Counted from the stretch's first letter, positions 32,615 through 47,780 are shown. The stretch is 64,000 nt of DNA from Sanghuangporus weigelae (GCA_033182465.1 CP137326.1:2015501-2079500); one strand, 5' to 3'. Notes: generated from the sequence alone by a model not told the origin. Numbers and translations are program-made.

Positions 32615-35177
32615 TCAAACTCTCGAATTAACGCACCATGATTGCATGTGGGCACTGTACAGTTCTTCATACCCAAAGTTTTCCTGTATGCTCAAGTGCC
32701 AACAATAGATGCAATAAGCATGAGTTGGGTTGACAACGTTGGTATACGACTCGATCGGAGGTGCCGAGAAATTGGGATCGTAGAATGCAAGCTGTACGTC
32801 GTCAATTCTGACCTTGTGGCTTTCCTTCCAAGGTATTCCATGTTCCAGACCATACTGCTCCTTTTCCCGATATTTTTTCACTTCGTTGCAAAGATGCGTG
32901 ACCTTTCACGCACATGTCAGGCTTTTAGCAAAGGAATGAACCAGCGAATCGAACGTACCAGATAACTCCACGACATACGGTTTTGGAAAACAGGGTCACA
33001 TTGGTTGCAGACTAAGGTCATTCCCAGGGCGTCCATCTCCTCCATGGTAGTATCGTCGCTCAAGCCAAGCGAAGATAGTAAGGCGCAGGCCGCTTGCGTT
33101 ATCAGAACCTCAATTTGGATCCTTTCTGGATCCCACGGGCCCCAATCCTTTGTGGCAAAGAGTTTTCTAGACCGCAGAGAAACGACGTCATGAAAGGTGG
33201 AAGGTGGCTGTAGTTCCCTACACATGCCGAAGAATGCATATGCTCTCAGAACAATCTCTGGCTTGTTGTCAACATTTAGAAACGATGGCTCTAAGTCGAT
33301 GTCTTCCGCGGCCCTTCGCAACGCTAAAACTAGAAGAGCACCGCAGTCATGCCGAATTTTTTCATAGTGGTCGTTTATGAGCTGCGGAAGCTTATCACGG
33401 ATGCTTGCCCAACGACTCGAAGTTATTTCAACAGAACAATCATTTTCTTCAACCAGATCGGTCACCATTGGAGCTTCACAGAGATCGACAAAGCAAAGCG
33501 TGATTGGTTTGTCCTTCAACCCGTGAAGTAACGCGTAGGTCCTGTATCGATTCAAAAGTTCCATTTTGCGCTTTTCGCGATTGATCTTGACAATGCGATT
33601 GCGCTGAAGCTTCCTCTTCTCCTGAAGTATCTCTTCTAGTTTTGGACGCATGTTCCTCCAAGCTTTGAGCATGTCAGTCGAGACTCGAAGGCAATGTTGA
33701 GAATGGCGCACCTCGCTCTGTCACCTCTTTTGGTTGACCCAGAAGTCGCGTCCAGCCCTTCCTGAGATTTCTCTCGTTTTCAGGTAGCGAGACACATAGA
33801 AAAGACATTGCCTCGATCTCACCCTTACAATAGCCGGATGCTTGAAGCCGTTCTTCAATCCTATCATGCCTTGAGTACGATGTTGAGCAAGTGACATTTG
33901 ATGGATTTAAGCTTACTGCGCCTTCCGCTTCGCTCGCAAGGCTTCATCGACTTCGACGCGGTCTTTAAGGCACTTGCGCTCCCAATTGCAAACTTCCTTT
34001 GCATTCTAGAACGGAGAACTATTAGCACGAGAAATATGACAAGGCACCATTCATGTTGTAGGTTTGCTCACCTTGACAATTTGCTCTACAACTTGATGTC
34101 GTTTCTTAACGAAGGTTTTGCGCTCTTCCGAGTCAGGTTCTATATTCAGATAGTCACTGACTACGCAAAGGAAGTCGTATCTCAGATAGGAATTGTTGGC
34201 ATGAGCCGTGGCAAGGTCGACAGGCGGTGCCGCATCTGTGTGAATTGGCACTACGAACACCCTCTCAAGCTGAACTCAGTAAAAAGATAATACTGAAGCG
34301 GTACGCACTACAGCTCCAGGGTAATAGGGAGTATATTTCTTGAATTCTGCTGATATCGACTCCGAAGGCATCTTCCGCTAGCTTTTTGCCTTGTATGATG
34401 CTGAGAGTATAGTACTTAGCCGTGAAATAAGAAGATTATTAGATGGACCAACTTTAGTCCGTGGCAATCATTACATAAACGAATGCGCAAGGTGTTCACG
34501 CAATTTGTTGCTCTCGAACGGCCGCATGCCTACATGAGTCGCTGAGCGCAAAGCAAGCCAAACGAGCTTTAAGACTTCTTACGTGACAATCCTTTTCGAA
34601 ATATAGATTTGCGTATTGAGGCGCACTCAAATCGAAGGGACACGATGGCATGCCAATAGCGAGTATGGATGCATTCCAAATAGACTTGGAAGATCTAGAC
34701 ATGAGAAAGCCACGGAGTTCACGACTCGTTCGAGCGAGGTACAAGAGATCAAGAGGCCGCAAATAGGTTGCGATCTTCAGTAGTAAAGTTCGAATTCGGA
34801 ATATTATGCGAACTCGACGATTTGCTTACGTGGCAGAACACTTCTACTGGCAGATCTAGTATCCTAGACAGCTTTCCCAAGTCGCCCTTTCGCACGCGTG
34901 GTTTTCGCATATAAGGAATAGTTTGAAGACCCTCCAGGCCTGGTTTCACTGAGAGAGTATTCATCCTATTTGGCTTGGCTGAAGAAGCTGAGATCAAATA
35001 GACATCAGACGGGAAAGTGTGACACATACTCTCTTTAATGTCATCGCGGCTCAATACGCCAATATCCATGTGTTTCTCACCGTCAGCACTTTCCGAAATG
35101 CTGGCTTGCTCTATCCTCACACGTTTCTTAGCATGACCTTCATCATCCCAGCCTTCAAGGGATGTCCCATTTGCCAT
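32615..35177 (-). CDS. F-box protein with Cys-rich motif and long helical region
   Basis: Intron-rich minus-strand gene. The start ATG 35177 is followed by a basic disordered N-terminus. The F-box (LSRILDLPVEVFCHV, then RPLDLLYLARTSRELRGFLM and IWNASILA) is split by an intron. A short exon near 34490-34545 holds a Cys-rich stretch (ACGRSRATNCVNTLRIRLCNDC), found after the F-box in many Agaricomycete F-box proteins. Later exons include 34051-34260, a piece with RIEERLQASGYCKGEIEAM (about 33820-33875), and the large open stretch 32917-33711 (YALLHGLKDKP; LALRRAAEDIDLEPSF). The last exon ends at 32615 with HAYCIYCWHL. Exact borders of the middle and last introns are not settled. It is a predicted SCF substrate receptor with unknown substrate. 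Confidence 0.7.
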
Positions 35178-35557
35178 ATTTACAGTCAAAAAGACCAGAT
35201 GAACGTCGTATTGTTCTTCCCAGATGGTGCCGATTCCTACGGGCGTCTAAGAACGAACGAGCCACTAGTGGTTGAGCGTCGAGTTGTCCGCAGAACACAA
35301 CAACGTGAAAAGTATGGTGCAAGCCAAAAATAATGAAGAGCTCCAGTCATTAAACCACAGGCTATGATGGATGTAAGAGAGAAGGCGCAAGTTCTGGCTC
35401 TCAACATTTATACGGACGGGATTGTATTAGACATTACGTAATTCGGTCACAACCGGTAGTCACATGAATTGCTTCCGTGTTGAATATTTAAGGAATCTCT
35501 TTCACCGCGTTCGCATATCTCGCAAATAGGTTGTGCAAGTAATAACGGCCAGAGCAT
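35178..35557. other. Spacer upstream of the F-box gene
   Basis: About 380 bases without a convincing gene; promoter side of the minus-strand F-box gene. Confidence 0.35.
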
Positions 35558-36217
35558 TCATAATTGACAGCTAAATATTCCCAAACACAGTAAGTTGACC
35601 TGTATGGGATAAGTTATTCCAGACAGATGCATCTTAGTAAATATGGGCTGCCTGGCATAACTTGTAAGTACAGGTTTCGCCATATATGCCTCGAAGGCCG
35701 TGCTTGGAATAGAACGAATAAGGGCAGTACATAGATCTCTGCATTTTTTCGATCTACCAGGAAATGACTTGCTTGCCCGAGCATTCTGAAGTCCTGGTCG
35801 AGCCAGTTTAAACATCGGACGTACCCGCTTAGTCCGAGGAAACGCATCCCGAGCTCGAAAAGCAGGGAGACTGGGTGCTGTGGGCGATAATGAGGTATCG
35901 TATTGAGCAAAATCTTGCTGGAGGTCGACGGTGCCTATCTCGCCAACAGTAAGACCTTCAGATAGAGGGAGACCTAGAGAATGAGGCAAGGCTGTGGTGT
36001 TGTTATCACCAGGTGAGAAGGCGAGGCTAACACGATTGAAAAAGTTCAGCATGTTCGCCGGAGGCTGGCAGGACCCAAGACATATTTCATTAATATTTCC
36101 CAGATCAACGCAACGAACAATAGAACATGCTCTCGGCGTACTAACATTTAGTCGACATAGCCACTTCAGAGACAAGAACTTGGGCCATTGCTGATGACGA
36201 ACGGAGAAGATTGCCAT
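35558..36217 (-). CDS. Uncertain open reading frame, 219 codons
   Basis: A single uninterrupted frame from ATG 36217 (MAIFSVRHQQWPKFL) to a stop at 35558. The composition is ordinary for a protein, with a central segment LPHSLGLPLSEGLTVGEI, but there is no recognisable domain, paralogue or signal. Codon use and surroundings do not prove that it is expressed. It could be a lineage-specific gene or chance. Confidence 0.25.
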   Translation of the reverse strand: MAIFSVRHQQWPKFLSLKWLCRLNVSTPRACSIVRCVDLGNINEICLGSCQPPANMLNFFNRVSLAFSPGDNNTTALPHSLGLPLSEGLTVGEIGTVDLQQDFAQYDTSLSPTAPSLPAFRARDAFPRTKRVRPMFKLARPGLQNARASKSFPGRSKKCRDLCTALIRSIPSTAFEAYMAKPVLTSYARQPIFTKMHLSGITYPIQVNLLCLGIFSCQL

Positions 36218-36298
36218 ATCGATCACTCTAATTGATATATTAGTAATCGACTCGACTTGAAAGACTCGGCTCTTCTTCCCGCTTCTACAACCGTACAA

Positions 36299-37819
36299 GG
36301 TTGTTCATACCTTCAGCGTTCATTTGCAGCTCAGAAACAGAAAAACCTCGTATGAGTAAATATCTGTACGCGCGTCGGGTCCATGTTTCGCCTCATGCTT
36401 CCAATGCAATGATTGCGTAGAATTGATCGGATTGACTCGTAGTCTTCAAGGTACTACGAAATCTGACCTTGATAAAGCTTTGTGATTAATATGCCTTGAT
36501 GAAATTGCACCGTCCGGGATGCAAGCTGATTAACGTTAATATTGATAGCAGTGCTCAGAACCTCGTCAAATTAATGAACTTCAAAATGAAATAATCGACT
36601 GCCCGAAGAAATCTCAACGTGCTCGAAGGCCCGGGAACTCGGCCTTCTTGCACAACGTACGTATCCGACAGGGAACATCGATCCTAGAAGTAATGTTAAT
36701 ATTGAGGGGCTTAGGTTCCATCTTTACAGTTACATAGATAGCTCACATATGAACACTTTACCGGATTCTCATAATAAATTACGGCTTTGCAGGAAACAGA
36801 CCAGCGTCAAGGTCCTCACTGAAGCCTCATGGAGTAGCTTCTACGCTATTTCTATCCTTCTTGCGAAGGTTGCGGATCAAATTTCATCGACGCACTATGA
36901 GCACCCTTCATTTCTGGTCTTGGGAAGACATTAACCTCAGAACACCCGAACAATTATGCTTCTCATGATCAACTTTAGCAAGCACTCTTGACAATAAAGA
37001 TAGGTGGCGTCAAGGTATTTACTAAGAATGTTTATCAGACTGATTCTAGGTTCAGCTCCTCGCGTTCTGGTGTGGTGGTAGCGGTGGTGGATAGAAGTGG
37101 ATAGAGCGATAGAATGGCAGCTAATCATTTGCAAAATAAATAGCTCATCGATTAAAGTTATGAATCCAATCCACGTTGGTCTTCTTTACGTCTAATCCAA
37201 AAACTCAAAAGAACCAGACTCGGCGAATTGTGCACATGCCTGATCTTCATCATAATTTATTTGCATAACCCCTGAAGTTTGCGCCTACACTGTTCTAAAA
37301 TCGGGTAGTTTACATATCTTTCGATGCACATTGGTTTCGCCATACCGTATCGGTTGTTGAACCCCAAAACGGCTCTTGTTCTTCTGTAAGTACAGCACTA
37401 TCGATGATCCCTCTCCAGATATACTAGTGATATACTCGGAGTTTCAGAGATAATAGGGTATTTCATCCGGGACGGGATCTTCGCGGTGCACGTGCTTCTT
37501 ATGGCTTGAGTCGCGCGCGATCTTCGGATACAATGTCTGTCCGTTCCGATCTATCGATGAGGGGAGATAACTGGCGATGCACTCCAGCGCGCGCCTCAAA
37601 CCGCGCGCAAACTTACCAAAGACAATAACAGAACAGTCCATGCGATTCCCCTTGAAGGGCAAACATAAGTACATTGATGCTAGATCCATACAGGTGTTGC
37701 GAAACCAAATTGATGAGGGGACGACGTCAGAACTGACGACAATGTAGGAGCGGAGTAAGTAAGAAATCTGGGGATACGTATCGCTCCGAGTTAGCGCCGC
37801 GTCCGAAGATATGAGCAGC
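36299..37819. other. Gene-poor AT-rich spacer
   Basis: About 1.5 kb between the uncertain frame and FKBP12. No frame longer than about 65 codons outside the FKBP12 3' shadow, no transposon ends and no RNA gene were recognised. Confidence 0.4.
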
Positions 37820-38448
37820 TCAATTGATGCTAAGCAGCTGGACCTCAAACTTGAGTGTAGCATTTGGCGGGATTATAGGCGGGAATCCGCGCGCGCCATA
37901 AGCCTATAGTCTACGGCGTCAAGGTAGTTAGCAGGGGATGCGCAATAGTACGCACATAGTCGGGAGTGCAAGTTAAAATCGCTTTCTGTTGTAGCGATAA
38001 TTGCGGAACACCTAAAACAGGAGGCGGACGCCATGAGCCCCAGCAGACAGGACCGAGCAGATAAGACACGTACCTTCGTCCCAGCCCCTGATCACCTTCC
38101 CCACACCAATTTCAGTCTGGAACGGTTTTTGCCTGTAAGGTTGTGTAAAACAGCACGATGAAGTGATTGGAGTAAGTCGATCAGCGATGGTTAGGACATA
38201 CCGGTCCACGCTCGAGTCGAACTTCGTACCATCCTCCAGTGTCCCAGTGTAATGAATTGTCACGGTATCTACGGAAGCGATGAGAAATCCTACGTCAACC
38301 AGCAAGCTGCGTCAAACACACCTCCTTTCTTTGGGAAGTTCTTGCCATCGCCTGGCGTAATCGTCTCAATCATTACTCCCTGGAACGCAGAGGAAATGAG
38401 TGTCAGACCGATGAAAGACCACTTGCACGGTGGCAAACAACGTACCAT
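37820..38448 (-). CDS. FPR1: FKBP12-type peptidyl-prolyl cis-trans isomerase
   Basis: Six exons: 38446-38448 (only the ATG), 38322-38379, 38202-38268, 38074-38132, 37956-38011, 37820-37903. They total 327 nt, giving 108 residues, the normal FKBP12 length. Motifs in order: [59 protein letters not shown], then [19 protein letters not shown] and FEVQLL. Active-site residues equivalent to human Tyr26, Phe36, Asp37, Trp59, Tyr82 and Phe99 can be found. Cytosolic FKBP12 speeds proline isomerisation and mediates FK506/rapamycin action on calcineurin and TOR. Unusual: QKP replaces the common GQP after the DR, and QQKAILT replaces GEKAVLT. The start exon was chosen because splicing joins ATG directly to GGA GTA ATG ATT GAG. 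Confidence 0.92.
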
Positions 38449-38763
38449 AATGGCCAGTGAAATGCAAGTTTGAAAGACGAATGTGAATGTGCAGGTGTTT
38501 CGTGTACTTGAGCAGAGGATGACGGTGAAGATATCAGAGCGGGCTGGGTCTTATAGTGTCTCGGCAGATCTTGATCGATCGCGATCTACCGCTGGTCACA
38601 CTTCAACGACGGTCTTCCAACCAGAGCGAAGCGAATACACCTATTTGTTTGGCGGCTTCTCCAGCCTGACGATATCGATGGATGGTGTCTGGTCAGATAA
38701 CAAAAAAACAGGGATGGTCAATAACATTCTAGACCTTACCTCTTTACATGTCCCAAATTGGAA

Positions 38764-39540
38764 ATGCTGCTGATCAGCAATCAATGCAAATTAGGAAGGC
38801 GAATAGATCGATGCAAGGAGATTTTTTCTGTCTGCCAGCCTCGGAAACTATACCAGCCCAGAAAATTACTGGATGACCAGGAGAAGAAAATGACACGTAG
38901 AGCCGCCCGCATCCGGCTATTGCCTTCATCAAGGAAAGCAAGGGACTTGACATTAAATTACCTGCTCCAGATGTCAACACAGCGTCGCAGAAGTACGGAA
39001 GGATTCTTGAGCACGAATCCCAAAGACGTGCGAGCAAGGTTATCCGACACGAAGAGAAGCATTTGGAGAAGATTCGCTTGCGAAGACCATAATAAGCTAA
39101 AAGAGGTCCAATGTCATGCCGGTGTGCGCATAACTCCCGTTCTTGTTACATTGGTCGCATACTGCCGGTATCCAGAAGCATTAGAACTATTCTCGTCCAG
39201 AAGAAACTATCTCACCTTAAACGGACATTTTCATAGTTCAACTACCCGGGAAGCTCGGACCACGCCTTCTCGTACGGAGAGCAACACGGTGAACTTCCTG
39301 TCGAAAAGAATAAGCGAGAGCAACGAGGTCCAGAAAGAGGGTCTGAAGCTAGACCCAATAGCGCGAGACACACTCAACAAATGTTATGCATGCCACTTTG
39401 CTAGGGCGACAACGAATCTGCATCTGTTGAAGCATAAATCTTCGATTCTACTTACGTCTTTCGAAGTAGCAGACTGTCCCACAACGGAGACGTTGGGCTT
39501 CACCTTTTCTGCGAGTACCTTTCGGAAAAAGATCTGGTAG
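38764..39540 (+). other. Open frame of about 258 codons, coding status unresolved
   Basis: The plus strand is open from ATG 38764 to the stop at 39538-39540, but the product is a basic, low-conservation-looking sequence. The minus strand of the same region also offers protein-like exons with a donor (YQIFFRKVLAEKVKPNVSVV followed by GTAAGT near 39460). I cannot decide which strand, if either, is coding. Confidence 0.2.
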
Positions 39541-40087
39541 CTCCCCGCCCATTCCCGCTCCCCGCTCTGTTACTACTCAGGATTCCTGATATGTCCATGT
39601 ATGGCAGACGGAGACGTGAAGCGGGCAACCAGTTTTGCTAAATAATTTAAGTACTGGACGTATATTCTGGCACCCATATCTGAGCGTCTTGAAGAATAGC
39701 TTACAAAATTCCAGCCAGTTAAGGCGGTGAAGGAACAGAATCAAGTTATGAGCCCTGTGAACAACGCGTCGCGACGCGAGAAAATATTTTACGTTCGGGT
39801 TACACGCGTTTTTCTCACGTATTACGTACTACTACACTACAAAAAGCCTCAGGCTGCCCATTTCGCATTTCCTTTCTGCCACTATGTTACTCGCCAACGT
39901 ATTGGAGCGGTAAATAAGACAAGTAAGCTTCTCGTCCTACACGCCTTCCGATCGATGAACTCCGAATACGACGGCCACTCTATGTCCTTGACGTTCTAGG
40001 TTTAATTGGGTTTGAGACCTATCTCCCAGGAACGACAAATAATTGTTGTTCTATAGTGATTGATGCGATCGGAAAGCACACTGCACT

Positions 40088-40113
40088 CTTTCTCTCTCCC
40101 TCTCCCTCTCTCC
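40088..40113 (+). repeat. CT-rich microsatellite
   Basis: TCTCTCTCCCTCTCCCTCTC followed by TCCCC; a simple repeat only. Confidence 0.6.
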
Positions 40114-42026
40114 CCGGAGACAATGAAAGGACACAGGTACCTGGCTCATTGACTGCGCCAACCACTTCGTCTGTTCAATAGTTTGTTCTCGCGCTCCGTA
40201 TGGTTTCGGTTTACCCCGGATATGATTGGGTCCGTCCTCAATCCCAGGCTCTCCCGCGGACTTCTCGCATAACCGGAATCGGCTTACAATCACCAAAATC
40301 ACTGCACTGCATCCCGAAGACATGTGGCTCTGCAGCATTCTAGGCAACACGCCTGCAATGGAAGCATGGTTTATTATCTTGTATTAGCCAAAGAGGACAG
40401 TGCTTTCCAAAACTTAGCAAAACGTCCTCATGTTCAACGCCTTGCCTGTCTATCGTCTAGTCCAGTATCACTCTCTGTCTACTTGCGCTTATCCTGACCG
40501 TCGGATGTGGGGAAGCTGCTTTAGTGCAAGAAGACAGGAGACTTCGTCAATGCGTACTTTCCAAAGAAACCTCGCGTCTGGGCTCTGCGATCACAGGTAG
40601 TCCCTACGAGCTGCGGAGTCCTGTCATTGAACGCAATCGATTTCAATCCGGAGACAAATCGGAGCCTATCGGTGATTTCTCTGCTTCCCCGCATTCCAAT
40701 AGAGGCTCTTCCTTTGACGGATTAACCACCACTCCATGAGGATTTTTTTAGATGGCTTCAATCGTTGGGCGATCGGAAGATGGTAAGTGGCTATTTGAAT
40801 GTCATTTTCGTCATTTGCGACTAATGGTCTAAGATTCGAAGACGTTCTCATCGGGTGCGGAGGTTCTTAAGGCATAGGATTGGTGGTCCCTGTGAGTCCC
40901 TGTGGCACGTCGGTGAGGATTCAATGCCATCGATTATCATCCTCACAAGGTTTAACTCGGAAAGAGGCTTCTCTTGCCCCTATTTCCTTCCTCGATCGTT
41001 TCATGCTACGCGCTGAGTCAGAAATTGGGGCAGGACTAGATCTCGTATTATCCGAGAGTATAATACTCCGTTCTGTCCGATTGCGCATTGACTCAACTAA
41101 CCAAGAAGACACCCACCCAAGTACGAGTAGTCGTGAATATTTCACAAACCGAATGCAAATATGTCAACCTCACAAATATCAGACAGGTAGTGACTATTGT
41201 AGCGACCTCTAAAAATATTGTATCCCAAGTCCACGGAGAAAGATCCGGTACTTTGTTTATCCGAAGCAAGCAATCCGAATTGCAATTCAGTCATCTCGAA
41301 TTCACCTTTCCCATTTTTGTACTTACGTCTTGGTCTGTGCTAAGAACGCACACGAGACCCTCTCTCACTCTCAGCGACGACATTCTCATGGCTGTCTGGG
41401 TTGAGTGTAATCAACATAAGTTTCCGTGTGCCCTTCTCTAAGCTATATTTGCTCACCAAAAGCTACGTGTTCGGCTATCGGAACCCTTCCGACGTTTACA
41501 ATGTATCACCAGGACAGAGGGTCCAGACAGTAAGTAGACCTGGCTGGAATCCGAATCTTCTTTCGCGGCACCCCGCACCAGTAACTTGCATGTCTGTGGA
41601 ATGGAACTTCAGAACGACCAACGGGATTTCATAAACTCGTTGAGCTCGGACAAGAAGCAGCCGGCACCGGTAGTCGGAAACTAACGCGGCCCAGCAACTG
41701 GCGAGGTCCATAAATACGAGAAGAGAACTGGTGAAAGGAAATTCCCATTGCTCAAAATTGGAATTGCTCGTTACATTAAGAAGCCCGGATACTCGGGTAT
41801 CTCGTTCATCAAGGAGTAGGGAGGCCGTGAAAAGACGTAACAGACATTTGAAAAACTGTTAATCGTGTGCAAAACTATGAGATGGTCGTGAGCATCGGAA
41901 CAGAGCGATGGGTATGTTGTACATGTCGAATTACATGTCGAATGGCAAATGCAGACAGACAAACAGGCGGGTTGAGTGGAAAGTACAACGATTTATGCGA
42001 AAGCTGTGGTAGGGACGTGACAACGA

Positions 42027-42052
42027 AAAAAAAAAAAAAAAAAAAAAAAAAC
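42027..42052 (+). repeat. Poly(A) run of about 25 bases
   Basis: An uninterrupted A run lies about 25 bases beyond the cdc2 stop codon, so it reads as poly(T) in the cdc2 transcript. No retroelement sequence precedes it and no target duplication was seen. Confidence 0.7.
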
Positions 42053-42077
42053 AGGTGGGAGCAGAGCACGTCATGGC

Positions 42078-43974
<1,897 letters not shown>

Positions 43975-46900
43975 CGTGACTTTTCTTCAGAGTAAGGAGA
44001 TATCTTGAGTTCGTGAGTCGTGAGATGTGGATGACCTCCGAGGGCGAACGTTCCCTGACGTAGTGGATGAATACAGCGGATATTGGTATCTTTAGGATCA
44101 CCTGGACACCGATGAGCAATCTATATGAACCACCGTTCCAGACGACGAGGACGGAGCTGGTGGTGGTGAGAAGGAAAGAGTGGGACAGACGTTGGTTGGG
44201 AGGTTGTCGGGCCTCGGTAGCAGGAGACTCGCTGTGCTTGAGATTGTGGTATGCAGAACAGCCACCGCTTACGCAACTATCTCATCACGTGTATTTCCTT
44301 TCATAGTTCCCAATCGAGCGCCAGTTGGCTGATTTCCCATTGTTCTTCTGGATCCTCACGTTGTGTACACGAGTCATACTTACATAGATCAAAAAGTCCT
44401 TTTGTGTAGAATATCACAACGCCTTTTTCGAGATCCGACTCATTTCACTATCCTTCTCTTTCCTTTTCTCAGAAGTGTCTCAAGGTAATCTCCTATATCG
44501 ATGTGATACAATCGCTGCGGACTTATCTTTCAACACTTGTGTATGCTCAGTTTCCTGGGCAACAGCAGAATGGAAGTGCGTAAAAGCACAGCCCGTGGTC
44601 CCAAGCCTCTATACATATAACACCGCTGAGCGACAACCCCTTCCGCATTCCCACTCCACCAAACCATCTGTTCTGCGGCCTGGAGGAGCCTGGATGTCCG
44701 CCCATAAAACATTCTAAATTTTGGATTCATTTCGCTTAATAGCTAATTCGCATGGTGAGTTGTCGCCTTGGGATTGGCCTTGGTTGGAATAACACCTGTC
44801 CTACATAGCCAAAGTGGAGGGGAAACGTGCGAGCGTCCTGACATCGCGCAAGATCCGACGGTATATTAGGGCAATATAGCGATCTTCAATCCCCTCCGGC
44901 GTTTGTTCATCTCCTATCATCTTTTGAATCCCTACTATCCCTCTCTATACAAGTCATACATCGGATTATCAGATTTGTCCCTGCGATACCGCATCTGGAA
45001 TGACTCACAGGTTGGTTTCCGGATCGTGGCGTGATTCTGAGATTACAAAAGTATGTTGTGCAATTTTTCCGAGCGCTCATTTGATGCCAATTTACAGTAC
45101 ACTTTCATCTGATATGCTTTCGGTGCACCTTGTGTATTTACAGAAGAGCTCGACATGAAATGCACCCGAAAAATACAATTGCATACATAAACCGACGATT
45201 TTTGAAGCATGTCTTGACATTACGCTTTTCCGGTTTTCCCCTGTGCAAGATACTCAACTACACCACACGACATTCGAGTATCGTCAGGAAGATTACTTCC
45301 CTCACACATCTCCTGGTATGTGCACTAAGGAGATCTTGTGCCTCGAGCTGTATATTTTTACATTACTTCCGCATGCCAAACGGATATGATGCGGTCCATC
45401 ATCAAGGTCGTGCTTTAATATAACGAGGTGCAGCCTCGTCTTGCGGCGCGATAGCTTTCCATCTTGCGAGAAGCCCCACGGTATTAACATTGATGAACTC
45501 TGCTAGAGATATCTAGAAAATGCGAAGCCCGGTATTCCGATCTCTTCGCCACTGGAACATTCTAGCTTTCATCTTCTCTTCTCTTTACGCTCAAAAAGAC
45601 ACTTGCGAAAGCTGTACTGTTGATCAGTTCTCGTGATCTTCCTATCTCCGTTAAGTACGCTTTACGTGTTCCCTACCGACCCATTATCTTATGTCTCAAA
45701 GGATTAGGACGTCGAGATGCTGATATCTTGCTATATAGCTTTGGATCGATATACCGTATGTGAGCTCAACAGGGTGTTTAACACGCATAAATCGCGTCTC
45801 GTCTACGGCGATAAGTGGGCGTTTAATATCGTGCTGTGTCGGCTAAGGAAGATATATGAGTAGGACCGGGAACAGGGCTCGACTATCACAACTCTTACAT
45901 ACATCGCGTTCTAGCGTCCTGGTCACCTGAATGCATACCTTCCATGCTTTCTGCACATGTATCGAAAGGGTCACCTTCACAGTGTCTTCCGTCATATATA
46001 AGTATATAACCAATATTGCTGTTCAGTGCTCGTGGCGCTCCTCTTTCCGTGCAATTCTTATTCGCTGACTACTTTGGTGACCATTCGTCTTTTGCCGTAT
46101 CAGAGGAAACTCATCATGTCTAGAGCATTGGCGCCTTTCATTCAACCACTCACCACTCTACAGACTCTCACATTACCGGCATAACGTGGGATACGTCTTG
46201 CGATAGGGATTAGCTGAGCTATACTGCATATCTTCCAATAGAGCAGCGGCGGGCGATACTAACTGCTCTTCTCCCGTCTCCCTCTAATGCATGCGAGAGC
46301 CTTTCCTGAGCAATTCTGTCTACGGATATCCGAGGGCCCTCGGGCAGTGAACTCAAAGAGAAAGGTACAATATGTGATGCCGCCGCCGCCGCCACCTTCA
46401 AGAACACTGTACGAATAGGATGTTCGCGTTCGCCTTTCTTCATATCTTTGCTTAGAAACCTACGACTGTCCACCAATATAGGGCCGAATTCTTTCTTCCC
46501 GCAAACAATCTCCATCTTCCTTAATCACAGTTGATCTCACAAATTGCAATTGGAATCTCTCGGACAGTTCGCCCATATCTTCCCTCTTGATTTATAACTG
46601 GCAGAGCTTCGGGATGTATTGGCGAACGTTTATAAAGTCACTACTTGTCGCTCCTTCGACGTCCAGAGGGATCTTACTTAACACCGCTGATATCTTCTTG
46701 GTGATATGCGGGTCTAGAAAGGGCAGCAGGCCTAGGGTCTCCAATCTGTTATATGTGATCAGCTGCTGCCTCGAAACTGATTTCGACGTATCTTATAGAT
46801 CTGAAAGACAGTGAAGTATTGAATTTCATATACTGGCTTTTATTTCAACACTGAGTCGTAGACCCTAAGGTCTCAAATCATCGTGGCGAAGTATTGTCGT

Positions 46901-47780
46901 TTTTCCTCCAGAACAACAATATATTGTAATGCTAATGAACGAGAGAAATGAGAACGAAAATGCAGAGCATCTGACTTGGAAATGACCGATCTGCGCATTG
47001 GTTTCGAATGTCACGCACGAAATTGACCTTCCCGACGCGTCCCCCGAGAGCTCGTTACAAGAAGAATCCTAACGGAGAATACAATCACTTTACCCTTGAT
47101 CTGCCTAAAGTCCGTTTATCCGAACGAATAAAGAGGTCTTATATATTTACCGTCTAAAAGGTTATGAAGTGTACAGCAGTGTGGAAAAGAAAATTACGAC
47201 AAATCACCGAGTTTCGGCTCACACGCCCATATACCGTATACCGCAGAAGACGCAAGCTAAGAGTATTTGAGACTCAGCATTCAAAATAGTTGCCGATGGA
47301 TGTAAAGAAAGCTAAATCCATCTGAGTCGTCACGATGGGAGCGGGACCGAGATACGGCCTCCCGGTAACGCACTGAGAAGTAGACCGGTATTGAGCACAT
47401 ATTTAGAAGAGAAGTTGAACATCAACGGATCTTCTCGATAAGAGAATTGATTGTATAAAGGGAAATCCAGCGGCCAGGGAGAAGTAAATCTAGTCAGAAT
47501 GAAATGGCGCCATTTTTCCAGAGGTGGTGCTGTAGAAAGTTTACCAATCTTGAATCCAGATAACAAGGGAACGGAAGAAGCGAATGGAACGGACGAGGGA
47601 AAGGTGTGTCTGATACAATGTTGTGACGAATGAAAACGCTTCACAAGAGAGCAATAAGGTTGAACATACCAAATTTTCTTGGGAAAAGCTACAAATATCT
47701 CGTGTGGTCAAGCCCTTGAGTCCAAGTAGTAATCCAAAGCATTGATGACTCCTAAATGCCAACAGTAGGAGGAGAATTGA
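43975..47780. other. 3.8 kb without a clear gene
   Basis: The first few hundred bases are the cdc2 promoter side. Beyond that only short frames are seen. On the minus strand 46600-46800 reads NRLETLGLLPFLDPHITKK and continues to a stop near 46600, and 46219-46515 is another open piece; together they might be remains of a gene, but no domain can be named. No transposon ends were recognised. Confidence 0.3.

Larger units (their letters stand above)
38449..42026. other. 3.6 kb without an assignable gene
   Basis: Open stretches occur on both strands (see 38764-39540). Around 41080-41820 on the plus strand several pieces look protein-like (VRVVVNISQTECKYVNL; KSYVFGYRNPSDVYNV; LKIGIARYIKKPGYSG) but cannot be joined into a known family. 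A CT-rich microsatellite lies near 40088-40113. It may be decayed coding sequence. Confidence 0.35.

Noticed and set aside
41460-41560. FHA-like motif (KSYVFGYRNPSDV) on the plus strand
   Set aside because: Only one short piece resembles an FHA strand; the GR and SxxH residues of the domain are missing and no flanking exons fit.
42027-42052. Poly(A) run as the tail of a retroelement
   Set aside because: No retroelement or retropseudogene sequence precedes it and no flanking duplication was found; it lies in the expected cdc2 3' region.
46219-46800. Possible F-box or LRR gene remnant on the minus strand
   Set aside because: Leucine-rich pieces are present but no F-box, start or consistent splice pattern could be found.
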